From Flavobacteriales bacterium (lineage in GTDB: Bacteria; Bacteroidota; Bacteroidia; Flavobacteriales_E; Vicingaceae): DNA of 64,000 bases. Of the stretch, positions 1 to 8,401 are shown one piece after another (positions within the stretch are counted from its first letter, which is position 1; every line of letters starts with the position of its first letter). The notes below the pieces were generated by a model. It did not search any database. It was not told the DNA's origin and saw nothing but the letters and a program-made list of their open reading frames with translations. Position numbers and translations under genes: made by a program. The DNA is taken from contig JADYZM010000040.1 in assembly GCA_020853105.1 (NCBI GenBank), forward strand, positions 1 to 64,000. Reading direction: 5' to 3'.

Positions 1-1355
1 AACGAATCTTTTGGGCATTGTTCTATAGCTACTGTATTGCTATTGATGTTTCCACAAAAGTAGCTGGTGGTTAGCCAATACAATCCTTCGGTGTTTATCA
101 CCAACGAATCAGTAGTAGCTCCTGTGTTCCAAAAGTAGTTAGGTAGTAACGTATCTGCAAAAAGGGTAACCGAAACATTTTTCCCTTCGTGGCAAATGTT
201 GGTGTCGTTGCCAATCAAAATAGTATAGGTAGGCAACGAATCCAACCCAATGTAAACCGAATCGGTTTGAGTACCGCAAAACGAAGTAACATTTAAAATG
301 TACAAGCCTGAATCAATTACTGTAATATTTGCAGTTGTTGCTCCAGTATTCCAGTTATAGGTATTAAAACCTTGTTGAGCTTCTATATTAATGCTGTTAC
401 CTAAACACAATATGGTATCGTTGGGTAATTTTAAAGTAGGTATGCTGTAATACCCAATGTGTATGGTATCGGTAATTTCTCCACAGCCGTTGGCTATACA
501 TTTTACCCAATACGTGCCACTATCTATAACAGCAAGAGTATTATTGGTAGTGCCGTTGCTCCACAAATAGGCATCGTAGCCTGTGGGTGCGGTTAAAGTA
601 AACGGCGTGTTTGCACAAAGTATAGTATCGTTACCCAAGTTGGGCGGTGCTATATTAAAAGGGGTTACGCTTACATCGTCGATGTAGTAATCAATTCGGA
701 TAGGTTCTCCTAATGGCTTAAATGATAGAACAGTAGTGTTCTCATCTATATTAAAATTACCAATAATAATAAATTGTTCTCCTCCTTTAGCTTTATATAA
801 GCCACTCACAAGTATCCAATTTATACTGTCATTAAGTAGTTGTTGTGATTTGATTTGTGGGGTAATACCATTTATTACTCTACTGATACCATTATTCCAA
901 TAAATCGAATCTGTTGATAAGAAAGCATCAATTTCTTTAATTGTTCCACCTGCATTATCGCAAAGATTTACAAAATATTGAACACAATATATCTGATTTT
1001 TTGTTAGGGTATCATTTAAACGACACTGTATATAAGACCTCCTATTTTTATCATAGCTCCATGGATATCCATAAAGAAGAGCGTAACCTCCTCCTGTTCG
1101 TGCTACTTGAAACCCATACGGATTATTAGGTGTACCGTAAGCAGTAGTTGCACATGAATTAAAATAACGAGTAGTATTAAACCCGAACCAGTCTTTTACA
1201 TGGTTGTCTAATAAGCTTGTTGTTGGACAGGAATATATATCTTCAAAAGAAGGATTTCTAACCAAATTTTGTGCAAATAAGTTTTTATTTACACTTGTTA
1301 AAAAGAGTAAACTAAGTATTATGGTGTGTTTTATTAAAAATGGTTTCATTTTCAT
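1..1355 (-). CDS. Secreted surface protein with Ig/PKD-like repeats, partial (3' end outside window)
   Basis: Reading the minus strand from an ATG at 1355 (alternative ATG at 1349) gives about 451 codons without a stop to the left window edge, so the C terminus is missing. The first ~30 residues form a signal peptide (basic start, hydrophobic ILSLLFLT, then LFAQN). Next comes LVRNPSFEDIYSCPT, an N-terminal module common in Bacteroidota surface proteins, followed by a beta-rich domain ending in RIDYYIDDVSV. From about residue 230 there are three or more repeats built around GNDTILC...LTAPTGYDAYLWSNG...DSGTYWVK, the Ig/PKD-like type found in gliding-motility and adhesion proteins. A T9SS sorting domain is expected beyond the edge but is not visible. 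Ligand unknown. It lies downstream of the 783-residue secreted protein on the same strand. Confidence 0.75.
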   Translation of the reverse strand, partial: MKMKPFLIKHTIILSLLFLTSVNKNLFAQNLVRNPSFEDIYSCPTTSLLDNHVKDWFGFNTTRYFNSCATTAYGTPNNPYGFQVARTGGGYALLYGYPWSYDKNRRSYIQCRLNDTLTKNQIYCVQYFVNLCDNAGGTIKEIDAFLSTDSIYWNNGISRVINGITPQIKSQQLLNDSINWILVSGLYKAKGGEQFIIIGNFNIDENTTVLSFKPLGEPIRIDYYIDDVSVTPFNIAPPNLGNDTILCANTPFTLTAPTGYDAYLWSNGTTNNTLAVIDSGTYWVKCIANGCGEITDTIHIGYYSIPTLKLPNDTILCLGNSINIEAQQGFNTYNWNTGATTANITVIDSGLYILNVTSFCGTQTDSVYIGLDSLPTYTILIGNDTNICHEGKNVSVTLFADTLLPNYFWNTGATTDSLVINTEGLYWLTTSYFCGNINSNTVAIEQCPKDS

Positions 1356-1360
1356 TTTTT

Positions 1361-1434
1361 GTCATTGCGAGGAACAAAACAATCTTTATAATTGTAAAGA
1401 CTGCTTCGTTCCGTTGCACTTCATTCGCAATGAC
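1361..1434. repeat. Intergenic palindromic repeat (GTCATTGCGA / TCGCAATGAC arms)
   Basis: The outer arms GTCATTGCGA (1361-1370) and TCGCAATGAC (1425-1434) are perfect 10-bp complements. Inside, 1371-1388 pairs with 1395-1412 over 18 positions with three differences, and 12 extra bases (1413-1424) bulge from one side. The three differences are A:C on the plus strand but G:U on the minus strand, so the RNA hairpin is fully paired only when transcribed with the flanking minus-strand genes. GTCATTGCGAGGAAC-type palindromes recur in many bacterial genomes (from memory). No U-run follows, so a role as a classical terminator is doubtful. Confidence 0.75.
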
Positions 1435-1442
1435 GTGTTTTA

Positions 1443-3794
1443 TTAATTTTTACTAATCATACCAGTTTGAATGGTGTTACTTGTTTTTATTTGATAAGAA
1501 TACAACCCAGCAGGCAATGTACTCACATCAAACGTTTGGTTAAAGTTACCCTTTTTTATGGTAGTGGAAGGCATTAAAACAGTGGTTTCTTTTCCCAACA
1601 CATCGGTTAACAAAATTTCAACAGCGTCGTCCGTTGATTGATTAAATTCAATGGTCAACTGATTGGTAACAGGGTTTGGATAAATATTCAACAAATTAGT
1701 TGAGTTTGCCAATACTTTTACTTCCTGTTGCTTTCTTTCGGTAAAATTAGGGTTAATAGGACTATTATTTTGAGATGCAACATAAAAATAGCTATAGTCT
1801 GAACTAGTTCCACACAGATTGCTCAAGGTAATTGTTATTTTGTAATAATTTTGATACGAAAGTTGTCCATTGGTATAAGCAAAATACCCTGTATAACCAC
1901 CAGTACAACTTCCAAAACCAGGATTGAATCCCCAAACTCCTGAACTTACACATAGGGTGTTTAAGTTTACATCATCGTACAAAGTTGGATTGGTAGTATT
2001 GATAGTTTTATTGTAAACAGTTTGAATAAATGTACCTGTACTATCCACTTCTTCAATCAGTACAGTCAGTTGAGAAAGTGTTCCAGTACTGTTATCTACT
2101 CGATAAGCTAAAGATGCGGAACCAACATTTACTGGTGTACTTACACTGTGTGATGGAGTAGTCCATCCTGAAGGTCTTTTAATACCCAGCTCAATAGAAA
2201 GCGGAACAGGGTCGTAAATTTGAATATAACGAACATACGTACTTTCAGCACCACAATCATCTTTAATGCTATAGGTAATTTTTACTGTACCCGTAATATT
2301 ACCCAAATTTAAACTGTTGGTGTCGGTAAGTGTACGTAAATCTAAGTTTGTAGTAGGTGTTCCTGAAACCCATCCACTTTGATAATCAATATATCCAGTA
2401 CCAGTTAATTGTGTTGGGCTACAGGTATTGTCGGCATAAGCCTGTATCATCAAGTTGTATTGGGCAGGAGTACCGTTGTTGTAAGTAGCATTAAAAGCTA
2501 TGGCTGCATTTTGGCAATATTTATCGGTACCGTTGTCGCATACATCACTTACCACATTACTGTTTAAAGTAAAATTAGCAATGGTTACTTTAGGCAATCC
2601 GTTAAAGTAGGTGTAATCTTCGCCATCAATTTGGTCGGGTAAGGTAAAAATGCCTTGAAGGTGATTACTCACGATATACCTCGAATCAATATCGGCGGTT
2701 ATACCCGTTATAACGGTTGTACCAACAATACCTACTAATTTAGACCCTGTAAGTGTACTGCCACTATAAACAGGCGAAACTCCATAAATTCGACCATTTT
2801 TACCATATTCTAAAAAAGTATTCGCTAAATCGTTGGTTCCCCACGAAATGTTGGTAGTACTTTGGTTGTAAGTATAAATTCGTTTTATATTACTGGCATT
2901 AGCTACATACAAATAAGGATTGCCTGTTGAATTGCTAAATTCAATACCTTTTGCTCCTGAAATGGAGTAGGTTTCGGTAGAAAGATCAATATAGCTACCA
3001 TCCAATGGATCTATTTCAATAGTAAACACTTTGCCATTCGATGAAGACCAAGCAAAATAATTGCTACCCCACGATATTTCGGCTTCAATCCCTTCAAAAT
3101 CATCAGGATAACTTAACCCTAAAGTAGTATAAGTAGTGGTGATTCCTGAGCTAATACCCGAAGAAGAAATTTCGCTACGTACAATACCCGTAGAACTTAC
3201 CGAAAGTAAAAATCGTTTAGCAGTAGCACCAGCACCTGTATAAACTTTAGAAACAGCAAAAGCGGTGTTGTCTAAACCGCCGTGGTTGGCAATTGGAAAA
3301 GCTTGATTAACGTAACCAGTATAATAAGGACAAGATACATAAACACTTCCATTATAGGTGATAGATGGAGAACCGCTAGAGCAATCTACTTTTATATACA
3401 GCAATGGTGAAAAATAAGCGTTGCTCATACCATAAATTACATAAAACTCTTTACACGTACCAGGTATGGGAACTATAGCAATTTCACCGTTTAAAAGTTC
3501 GTATTGTTCGTAGCATGTGGCTGAATTATAAAAGCCAAGATCACCTACTGAACTACCAGAGGCATCAACAATATTATTATTTTGCACATAAAAAAGTAAG
3601 TTTCCAGCCTCATCGTAAGCTCCATTAGCTACCGAGTAAGTAGAAGCACCACCGGGCAGAGAAGTTGATGTAGGAGTTGTTATGGTCATGTTCCACTTTT
3701 TTGCAGGGGTTGTCCATGTTTTTTGTTGAGAAAAAATGTTTGAGGTTAACATAATCAATGTTAACGCTAGTATTGTTTTATTTATTGTTTGCAT
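1443..3794 (-). CDS. T9SS-secreted surface protein, 783 aa
   Basis: A large secreted protein of unknown ligand. Residues 1-22 are a signal peptide (ILALTLIMLTSNIFSQ). The middle is a Ser/Thr/Gly-rich beta region of about 650 residues without a catalytic motif I recognise; its early part reads like a WD40/beta-propeller-type repeat region. The last ~80 residues are a type A T9SS sorting domain: NIYPNPVTNQLTIEF, then LTDVLGKE, then LPAGLYSYQI near the end. Export is therefore by Sec, then across the outer membrane by the type IX machinery with anchoring or release. A (TC)20 tract lies 109 bp upstream and a palindrome 45-64 bp upstream of its start. The partial gene to the left follows after 88 bp on the same strand. 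Confidence 0.85.
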   Translation of the reverse strand: MQTINKTILALTLIMLTSNIFSQQKTWTTPAKKWNMTITTPTSTSLPGGASTYSVANGAYDEAGNLLFYVQNNNIVDASGSSVGDLGFYNSATCYEQYELLNGEIAIVPIPGTCKEFYVIYGMSNAYFSPLLYIKVDCSSGSPSITYNGSVYVSCPYYTGYVNQAFPIANHGGLDNTAFAVSKVYTGAGATAKRFLLSVSSTGIVRSEISSSGISSGITTTYTTLGLSYPDDFEGIEAEISWGSNYFAWSSSNGKVFTIEIDPLDGSYIDLSTETYSISGAKGIEFSNSTGNPYLYVANASNIKRIYTYNQSTTNISWGTNDLANTFLEYGKNGRIYGVSPVYSGSTLTGSKLVGIVGTTVITGITADIDSRYIVSNHLQGIFTLPDQIDGEDYTYFNGLPKVTIANFTLNSNVVSDVCDNGTDKYCQNAAIAFNATYNNGTPAQYNLMIQAYADNTCSPTQLTGTGYIDYQSGWVSGTPTTNLDLRTLTDTNSLNLGNITGTVKITYSIKDDCGAESTYVRYIQIYDPVPLSIELGIKRPSGWTTPSHSVSTPVNVGSASLAYRVDNSTGTLSQLTVLIEEVDSTGTFIQTVYNKTINTTNPTLYDDVNLNTLCVSSGVWGFNPGFGSCTGGYTGYFAYTNGQLSYQNYYKITITLSNLCGTSSDYSYFYVASQNNSPINPNFTERKQQEVKVLANSTNLLNIYPNPVTNQLTIEFNQSTDDAVEILLTDVLGKETTVLMPSTTIKKGNFNQTFDVSTLPAGLYSYQIKTSNTIQTGMISKN

Positions 3795-3838
3795 AGATTC
3801 AGAAGTTAGTTAAAAAAATAGAGAAAATAAAAAATTAG

Positions 3839-3858
3839 ACTCAATTATTGAATTGAGT
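3839..3858. repeat. Perfect inverted repeat ACTCAATT-4-AATTGAGT
   Basis: Two perfect 8-bp arms flank a 4-base centre (ATTG). The element lies 45-64 bp upstream of the start of the secreted protein at 3794, where a transcription factor site or a 5' leader hairpin would fit. No regulator can be assigned. Confidence 0.6.
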
Positions 3859-3900
3859 AATGAATAAATAACTAAGATGAATCTATGGTGAAGAGTTTCT

Positions 3901-3945
<45 letters not shown>

Positions 3946-4049
3946 GCAATAAGGGTTTGATTAATTATTTGCATGACATGGAGGTTTTGTTTTTTAACTG
4001 TTGCAAGTTAGGAAGAAAAACAATTAAAACCAACAATTTTAAATATTTA

Positions 4050-4080
4050 AATCTTAACTTGTAAAGGGTTAAGATTTTTT
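4050..4080 (+). promoter_or_regulatory. Inverted repeat AATCTTAAC-9-GTTAAGATT with trailing T-run
   Basis: Arms at 4050-4058 and 4068-4076 are perfect 9-bp complements, followed by TTTTTT. It looks like an intrinsic terminator on the plus strand, but no plus-strand gene precedes it and it lies about 30 bp upstream of the -7 element at 4109-4116. It could be an operator for the E1 gene or stop stray antisense transcription. Confidence 0.5.
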
Positions 4081-4108
4081 GTTTTGGTGTTGAAAAACAC
4101 TTTTTAAC

Positions 4109-4116
4109 TATCTTTG
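4109..4116 (+). promoter_or_regulatory. -7 promoter element TATCTTTG for the E1 gene
   Basis: Perfect match to the Bacteroidota -7 consensus TAnnTTTG, 23 bp before the ATG at 4140. TTG at 4090-4092 (16-bp gap) or TTTG at 4083-4086 (22-bp gap) could be the -33 element. The transcript should start near 4123. Confidence 0.6.
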
Positions 4117-4139
4117 TACATTGATGACAAAATAAAGCT

Positions 4140-6233
4140 ATGGCGGAAACAATCGAAAAAAAAGTGGGAAAGGAAACAGTAGTAACTAAAGAGATTGCTT
4201 TAGAAGCGTTTCGATTAATGGCTACAGCTAAGTCGCTAACCGAACTTTATGAGGAGAATAAAGAGGTTACTGCCAAATATGTTCATGCTACATCTCGTGG
4301 ACACGAAGCCATTCAAATTGCAACAGGCTTACAATTAAAACCACAAGATTATGTTTTCCCTTATTACCGAGATGATAGTATTTTGTTGTCGATTGGTATG
4401 ACTCCATTTCAGTTGATGCTCCAAGTTTTAGCTAAGCGAAACGACCCATTTTCGGGAGGTAGAACGTATTATTCTCATCCCAGTTTGAATAATGCTGATA
4501 AACCAAAAATACCACATCAATCATCGGCAACGGGCATGCAAGCTATTCCTGCAACTGGTGTGGCGATGGGTATTCAATACAAAGAAAAAATTGGAATTGC
4601 AGAAAACTATGATGGAGAAAATCCAGTTGTAGTTTGTAGCTTGGGTGATGCTTCTTGCACAGAAGGTGAGGTTTCGGAAGCTTTTCAAATGGCAGTTTTG
4701 AAACAAATGCCGATTATCTACTTGGTGCAAGATAACGAATGGGATATTTCTGCAAATGCTAAAGAAACTAGAGCTCAAGATATTACTTATTTTGCAAGAG
4801 GATTTAAAGGATTAGAAGTTAGAACCATTGATGGAAGCGATTTTATAGCATCTTATTCTACATTGAATGAAGTTATTGCGCTTGTTCGAAAAGAACGCCG
4901 CCCATTTTTAGTGCATGCAAAAGTTCCATTACTTAATCATCATACTTCAGGAGTTCGTAAGGAGTGGTATCGTGATGATTTAGTTGAAGCGGCAACTAGA
5001 GATCCTTTCCCAAAATTAAAAGCAAATCTAAAAGATTTTGGAGTTTCGGATACAGAACTAACTGCTATTGAAAATAAAACAAAAGAATTGGTTGCTAATG
5101 ATTATCAATTGGCATTAGCCGAAGAAGACCCACACCCTGAAGATTTAACAAAACATCATTATGCACCAACACCAATAACAGTTGAAAGAGGAGAGAGAGA
5201 GCCAAAAGGAAAAGAAAAAACGGTGATGGTTGATTCTGCCTTATTTGCAGTTCGTGAGTTAATGACCAAACACAAAGAATGTTTGATGTACGGACAAGAT
5301 GTTGGTAGGAGATTAGGCGGAGTTTTTCGTGAGGCAGCAACACTAGCACAGCAATTCGGAGACGAAAGGGTTTTTAATACACCTATTCAAGAAGCATTTA
5401 TAGTAGGTAGCACAGTTGGAATGTCAGCTGTTGGATTACGACCGATTGTGGAAGTACAATTTGCCGACTATATTTGGCCCGGATTAAATCAATTATTCAC
5501 TGAGGTTAGCCGTTCATGTTATTTATCAAATGGAAAGTGGCCAGTGAGTATGATTTTAAGGGTTCCTATTGGTGCGTATGGTTCTGGTGGTCCGTATCAC
5601 TCATCTAGTGTAGAATCTGTTGTTACTCAAATTCGAGGTGTTAAAGTAGCATATCCTTCAACAGGAGCCGATTTAAAAGGCTTGTTAAAATCAGCCTACT
5701 ATGACCCTAATCCTGTTGTGATATTTGAGCACAAAGGTCTCTACTGGAGTAAAATAAAAGGAACAGAAGGTGCTAAAACCATTGAACCCGATGAAGATTA
5801 TGTGATTCCTTTTGGTAAAGCAAGGACAGTTATTGAAGCTGATTCTGACAAAATTGAGAAAGGAGAAAGCATTGCTATAATTACTTATGGTAGAGGTGTG
5901 TATTGGAGTTTAGAAGCTGAAAAACAATTTCCTGGTCAAATAGAAATTATTGATTTACGAACACTCAACCCTATAGATGAAGATGCCATGTTTACTGCAG
6001 CTCGTAAGCACAGTAGAATATTGCTAGTAACAGAAGAATCAATAGAGAATAGTTTTACATTAGGGCTGGCAGCTCGTATTCAGAAGAATTGCTTCAAACA
6101 TCTTGATGCTCCTATTGAAATTGTTGGTTCTGTTGATACACCGGCTATACCTCTCAATTCTGTGTTGGAAGCCACATTATTGCCAAATGCAGAAAAGGTT
6201 GCAACTGCAATTAAAGGGTTGCGGAATTATTGA
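4140..6233 (+). CDS. Branched-chain 2-oxoacid dehydrogenase E1, fused alpha and beta subunits
   Basis: The thiamine-diphosphate-dependent E1 decarboxylates branched-chain 2-oxo acids from Val, Leu and Ile and passes the acyl group to lipoylated E2; products feed branched fatty acid synthesis or catabolism. Residues ~15-335 are the E1-alpha domain with the ThDP/Mg motif from GDASCTEGE (169) to QDNEWDIS (~199). A charged linker (~345-358, ERGEREPKGK) leads to the E1-beta domain (~360-697), with QDVGRRLGGVF and the conserved IVEVQFADYIWPG. Many bacteria encode these as two genes; the single chain of 697 residues is common in Bacteroidota. The family also includes pyruvate and acetoin E1s, but TPIQEAF and RGHEAIQIA fit the 2-oxoisovalerate type best. 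No E2 gene is adjacent. Confidence 0.88.
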   Translation: MAETIEKKVGKETVVTKEIALEAFRLMATAKSLTELYEENKEVTAKYVHATSRGHEAIQIATGLQLKPQDYVFPYYRDDSILLSIGMTPFQLMLQVLAKRNDPFSGGRTYYSHPSLNNADKPKIPHQSSATGMQAIPATGVAMGIQYKEKIGIAENYDGENPVVVCSLGDASCTEGEVSEAFQMAVLKQMPIIYLVQDNEWDISANAKETRAQDITYFARGFKGLEVRTIDGSDFIASYSTLNEVIALVRKERRPFLVHAKVPLLNHHTSGVRKEWYRDDLVEAATRDPFPKLKANLKDFGVSDTELTAIENKTKELVANDYQLALAEEDPHPEDLTKHHYAPTPITVERGEREPKGKEKTVMVDSALFAVRELMTKHKECLMYGQDVGRRLGGVFREAATLAQQFGDERVFNTPIQEAFIVGSTVGMSAVGLRPIVEVQFADYIWPGLNQLFTEVSRSCYLSNGKWPVSMILRVPIGAYGSGGPYHSSSVESVVTQIRGVKVAYPSTGADLKGLLKSAYYDPNPVVIFEHKGLYWSKIKGTEGAKTIEPDEDYVIPFGKARTVIEADSDKIEKGESIAIITYGRGVYWSLEAEKQFPGQIEIIDLRTLNPIDEDAMFTAARKHSRILLVTEESIENSFTLGLAARIQKNCFKHLDAPIEIVGSVDTPAIPLNSVLEATLLPNAEKVATAIKGLRNY

Positions 6234-6347
6234 TTTACTTTATTAATTAAATTATAATAGTTTCAAAAAGCAAACTTTATGGTTTGGTTGCTATAACGCG
6301 TTTAAAGTATAAATAGTTGTTTCTGAAATAGATTTCATTTTTTTATG

Positions 6348-6355
6348 TACCTTTG
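6348..6355 (+). promoter_or_regulatory. -7 promoter element TACCTTTG for the small-ORF/DUF6169 pair
   Basis: Perfect TAnnTTTG match 12 bp before the first ATG (6367) of the small ORF. The predicted start near 6362 leaves a very short leader, which would favour the internal ATG at 6373 as the true start. No clear -33 TTG lies at the usual distance. Confidence 0.55.
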
Positions 6356-6366
6356 TATAACAATTT

Positions 6367-6507
6367 ATGGTTATGTCAAAGAAAATAAAAATAAACAAAC
6401 CAGTTCCTAGTAGAATTAAAGAAGCTATTAAGGAAAAACAAGATTGGATTAAAAAAGCCCAAACTGGTGGGATTATTATCTTGAGCAAACCTAAAAGAAT
6501 TGCATAA
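6367..6507 (+). CDS. Small basic protein of 46 aa, unknown
   Basis: A short frame starting MVMSKKIKINKP and ending SKPKRIA. It has a -7 promoter element just upstream and overlaps the next gene by 8 bp, so the two would be translated together. The product is lysine-rich with a predicted amphipathic helix (IKEAIKEKQDWIKKAQ) and a short hydrophobic segment (GGIIILS). ATG codons at 6367 and 6373 are both possible. I recognise no family. Small size, basic charge and overlap with a larger partner resemble a toxin-antitoxin or protein-chaperone pair, but that is inference. Confidence 0.5.
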   Translation: MVMSKKIKINKPVPSRIKEAIKEKQDWIKKAQTGGIIILSKPKRIA

Positions 6508-6973
6508 ATATCCAATTTACGAATTAGGATATGATGAAGATACTTATACCTATATCTTCGATACTAATAATAACATAAGGTATTTTGTAAAGTTCAATAA
6601 AGCAAATCATCTTTTTAATTCAATTTGTTCTTCTTGTCAGAATATATTTGAGATTTCATTTACACCATCTATTATTAATCCTACGCAAGATGACAAGGTA
6701 AGTGCCACTATTCAAGAAATAATTCATTTATTTTTAGTCAAACATGAATGTCCATTAATTTATGTTTGTGATACAACTGACGGTAGAGGATTTTGCAGAT
6801 CAAAATTATTTACAAAATGGTGTTTAGAGGAAAATTATAAAGATTTATTTAAGCATGACACTCGTGTTATTGAATTTAATGATTTTTCATTGATACTGGG
6901 ATTAATTGCGTTTATCTGGGATAATGAATTTGATTCTTATTTGAATGAAATAGATACAGATTCATTCGCTTAA
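6500..6973 (+). CDS. DUF6169-like protein, 157 aa
   Basis: Starts with TTG at 6500, inside the end of the 46-aa frame. The protein begins HKYPIYELGYDEDTYTYIFDT and has IYVCDTTDGRGFCRSKLFTKW at ~93-115, a pattern I associate from memory with DUF6169, a Bacteroidota family of unknown function with this length. No signal peptide or membrane segment; probably cytosolic. The TTG start and 8-bp overlap imply translational coupling to the small upstream gene. It ends 42 bp before the aldehyde dehydrogenase, which may be co-transcribed. Confidence 0.6.
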   Translation: MHKYPIYELGYDEDTYTYIFDTNNNIRYFVKFNKANHLFNSICSSCQNIFEISFTPSIINPTQDDKVSATIQEIIHLFLVKHECPLIYVCDTTDGRGFCRSKLFTKWCLEENYKDLFKHDTRVIEFNDFSLILGLIAFIWDNEFDSYLNEIDTDSFA

Positions 6974-7015
6974 ATTTGAATTTAATGTGATATAGTATTT
7001 AAAATATATTCTAAT

Positions 7016-8401
7016 ATGATACTAAAAGTTTATTCGCCTTACGATAATTCATTGATACAAGAACTTTCGTTAAACAATGCTTTGGATGTTGAAAATGCTT
7101 TAATTATTGCTTCCCAACGCTACCATCAATCACCCCAAGGAATACCGTTCTATCAACGTATTAATATCCTTGAAAAACTAGCGGTATTAATTTTAGAAAA
7201 ACAAGAAGAGTTAACCAAATTTGCTTCTCAAGAGGGCGGTAAACCTTATCAGGATTCAAAAATAGAAATCACAAGAGCTATAAACGGTGTTAAACTAGCT
7301 GCTCAAACCATCACTCAAGTTCATGGAGAGCAAATACCCATGGGATTAACACCTTCTTCGGAAAATCGAATAGCTTTTACAACCAAAGAGCCTATTGGCG
7401 TGGTAGTAGCAATAAGTGCATTTAACCATCCATTCAATTTGATTGTACACCAAGTGGCAACTGCAGTTGCTGCCGGTTGCCCGGTGATAGTTAAGCCGGC
7501 ATTGACTACGCCTCTTTCTTGTATAAAATTTGTTGAATTGCTAAAAGAGGCAGGACTTCCAGAAGGGTGGGTTCAAATAATAATTTGTGATGATGTATTG
7601 GCTGAGAAATTAGCAACAGATAAAAGGGTTTCTTACCTAACCTTTATTGGTTCAGCAAAAGTAGGTTGGTATTTACGAAGTAAAATTGCACCCGGAACAC
7701 GAATTGCTCTAGAACACGGAGGAGTCGCTCCGGTTATTGTTGAACATGATGCAGATTTAATAGAATTAATACCGAATCTTATCAAGGGAGGATTTTATCA
7801 TGCTGGACAAGTGTGTGTTTCTGTTCAACGAATATTTGTAAATGAAAAAATACTTGAAAAGGTTACAGAACTTCTTGTAAAAGAGACTAAAAAACTGATA
7901 GTTGGAAATCCATTAGATGTTAAAACACAAGTGGGACCTTTGATTTTGCCAAAAGAAGTGGATAGAGTTGAAGCGTGGGTGAATGAAGCTATTGCTGAAG
8001 GTGCAAAACTAGTTTTTGGCGGTAAACGTATAACGAATTCTTGTTTTATGCCTACTATTTTGCTTAACCCGAAAAAAAAATCAAAAGTATCTAAACTGGA
8101 AATTTTTGGACCGGTTATTTGTCTCTATGGTTACAAAAATATAAATGATGCAATTGAACAAGCTAATTCGTTGGAATTTGCATTCCAGTCGGCAATTTTT
8201 ACCAAAAATATCGATAAAGCATTTTCAATTTCAAGGAGACTTCACGCATCAACTGTTTTAATTAATGACCACACCGCATTTCGGGTTGATTGGATGCCTT
8301 TCGGCGGAAGAAAAACATCTGGAATTGGAGTAGGAGGCATTCAATATACCATTAACGAAATGCTTCAGGACAAATTGATGATTTTTAAAACTAGCGGATA
8401 G
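7016..8401 (+). CDS. NAD(P)-dependent aldehyde dehydrogenase, 461 aa
   Basis: Oxidises an aldehyde to the acid with NAD(P)+. The cofactor-binding domain carries EPIGVVVAISAFNHPFN and the conserved VIVKPA. The general base is Glu233 (ALEHGG, replacing the more common ELGG), and the catalytic nucleophile is Cys267 in HAGQVCVS. The C-terminal part includes EIFGPV and MPFGGRKTSG, both typical. Length is slightly below the usual ~480-500. The family spans succinate-semialdehyde, lactaldehyde and non-phosphorylating glyceraldehyde-3-phosphate dehydrogenases, and the sequence alone does not settle the substrate. Its last 11 bp overlap tail-to-tail with the saccharopine-dehydrogenase-like gene. Confidence 0.88.
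   Translation: MILKVYSPYDNSLIQELSLNNALDVENALIIASQRYHQSPQGIPFYQRINILEKLAVLILEKQEELTKFASQEGGKPYQDSKIEITRAINGVKLAAQTITQVHGEQIPMGLTPSSENRIAFTTKEPIGVVVAISAFNHPFNLIVHQVATAVAAGCPVIVKPALTTPLSCIKFVELLKEAGLPEGWVQIIICDDVLAEKLATDKRVSYLTFIGSAKVGWYLRSKIAPGTRIALEHGGVAPVIVEHDADLIELIPNLIKGGFYHAGQVCVSVQRIFVNEKILEKVTELLVKETKKLIVGNPLDVKTQVGPLILPKEVDRVEAWVNEAIAEGAKLVFGGKRITNSCFMPTILLNPKKKSKVSKLEIFGPVICLYGYKNINDAIEQANSLEFAFQSAIFTKNIDKAFSISRRLHASTVLINDHTAFRVDWMPFGGRKTSGIGVGGIQYTINEMLQDKLMIFKTSG

Noticed and set aside
1204-1446. Plus-strand reading frame of 80 codons
   Set aside because: It crosses the signal-peptide end of the minus-strand secreted protein and the palindromic repeat, and its composition is unlike real genes here; it is antisense noise.
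5196-5212. GAGAGAG run inside the E1 gene as a contingency repeat
   Set aside because: It is short and in the flexible linker between the alpha and beta domains (ERGEREP); too few units for slippage.
6291-6515. Minus-strand 74-codon hydrophobic frame
   Set aside because: It is antisense to the small basic ORF and its promoter; the hydrophobic look comes from reading AT-rich, lysine-rich DNA backwards.
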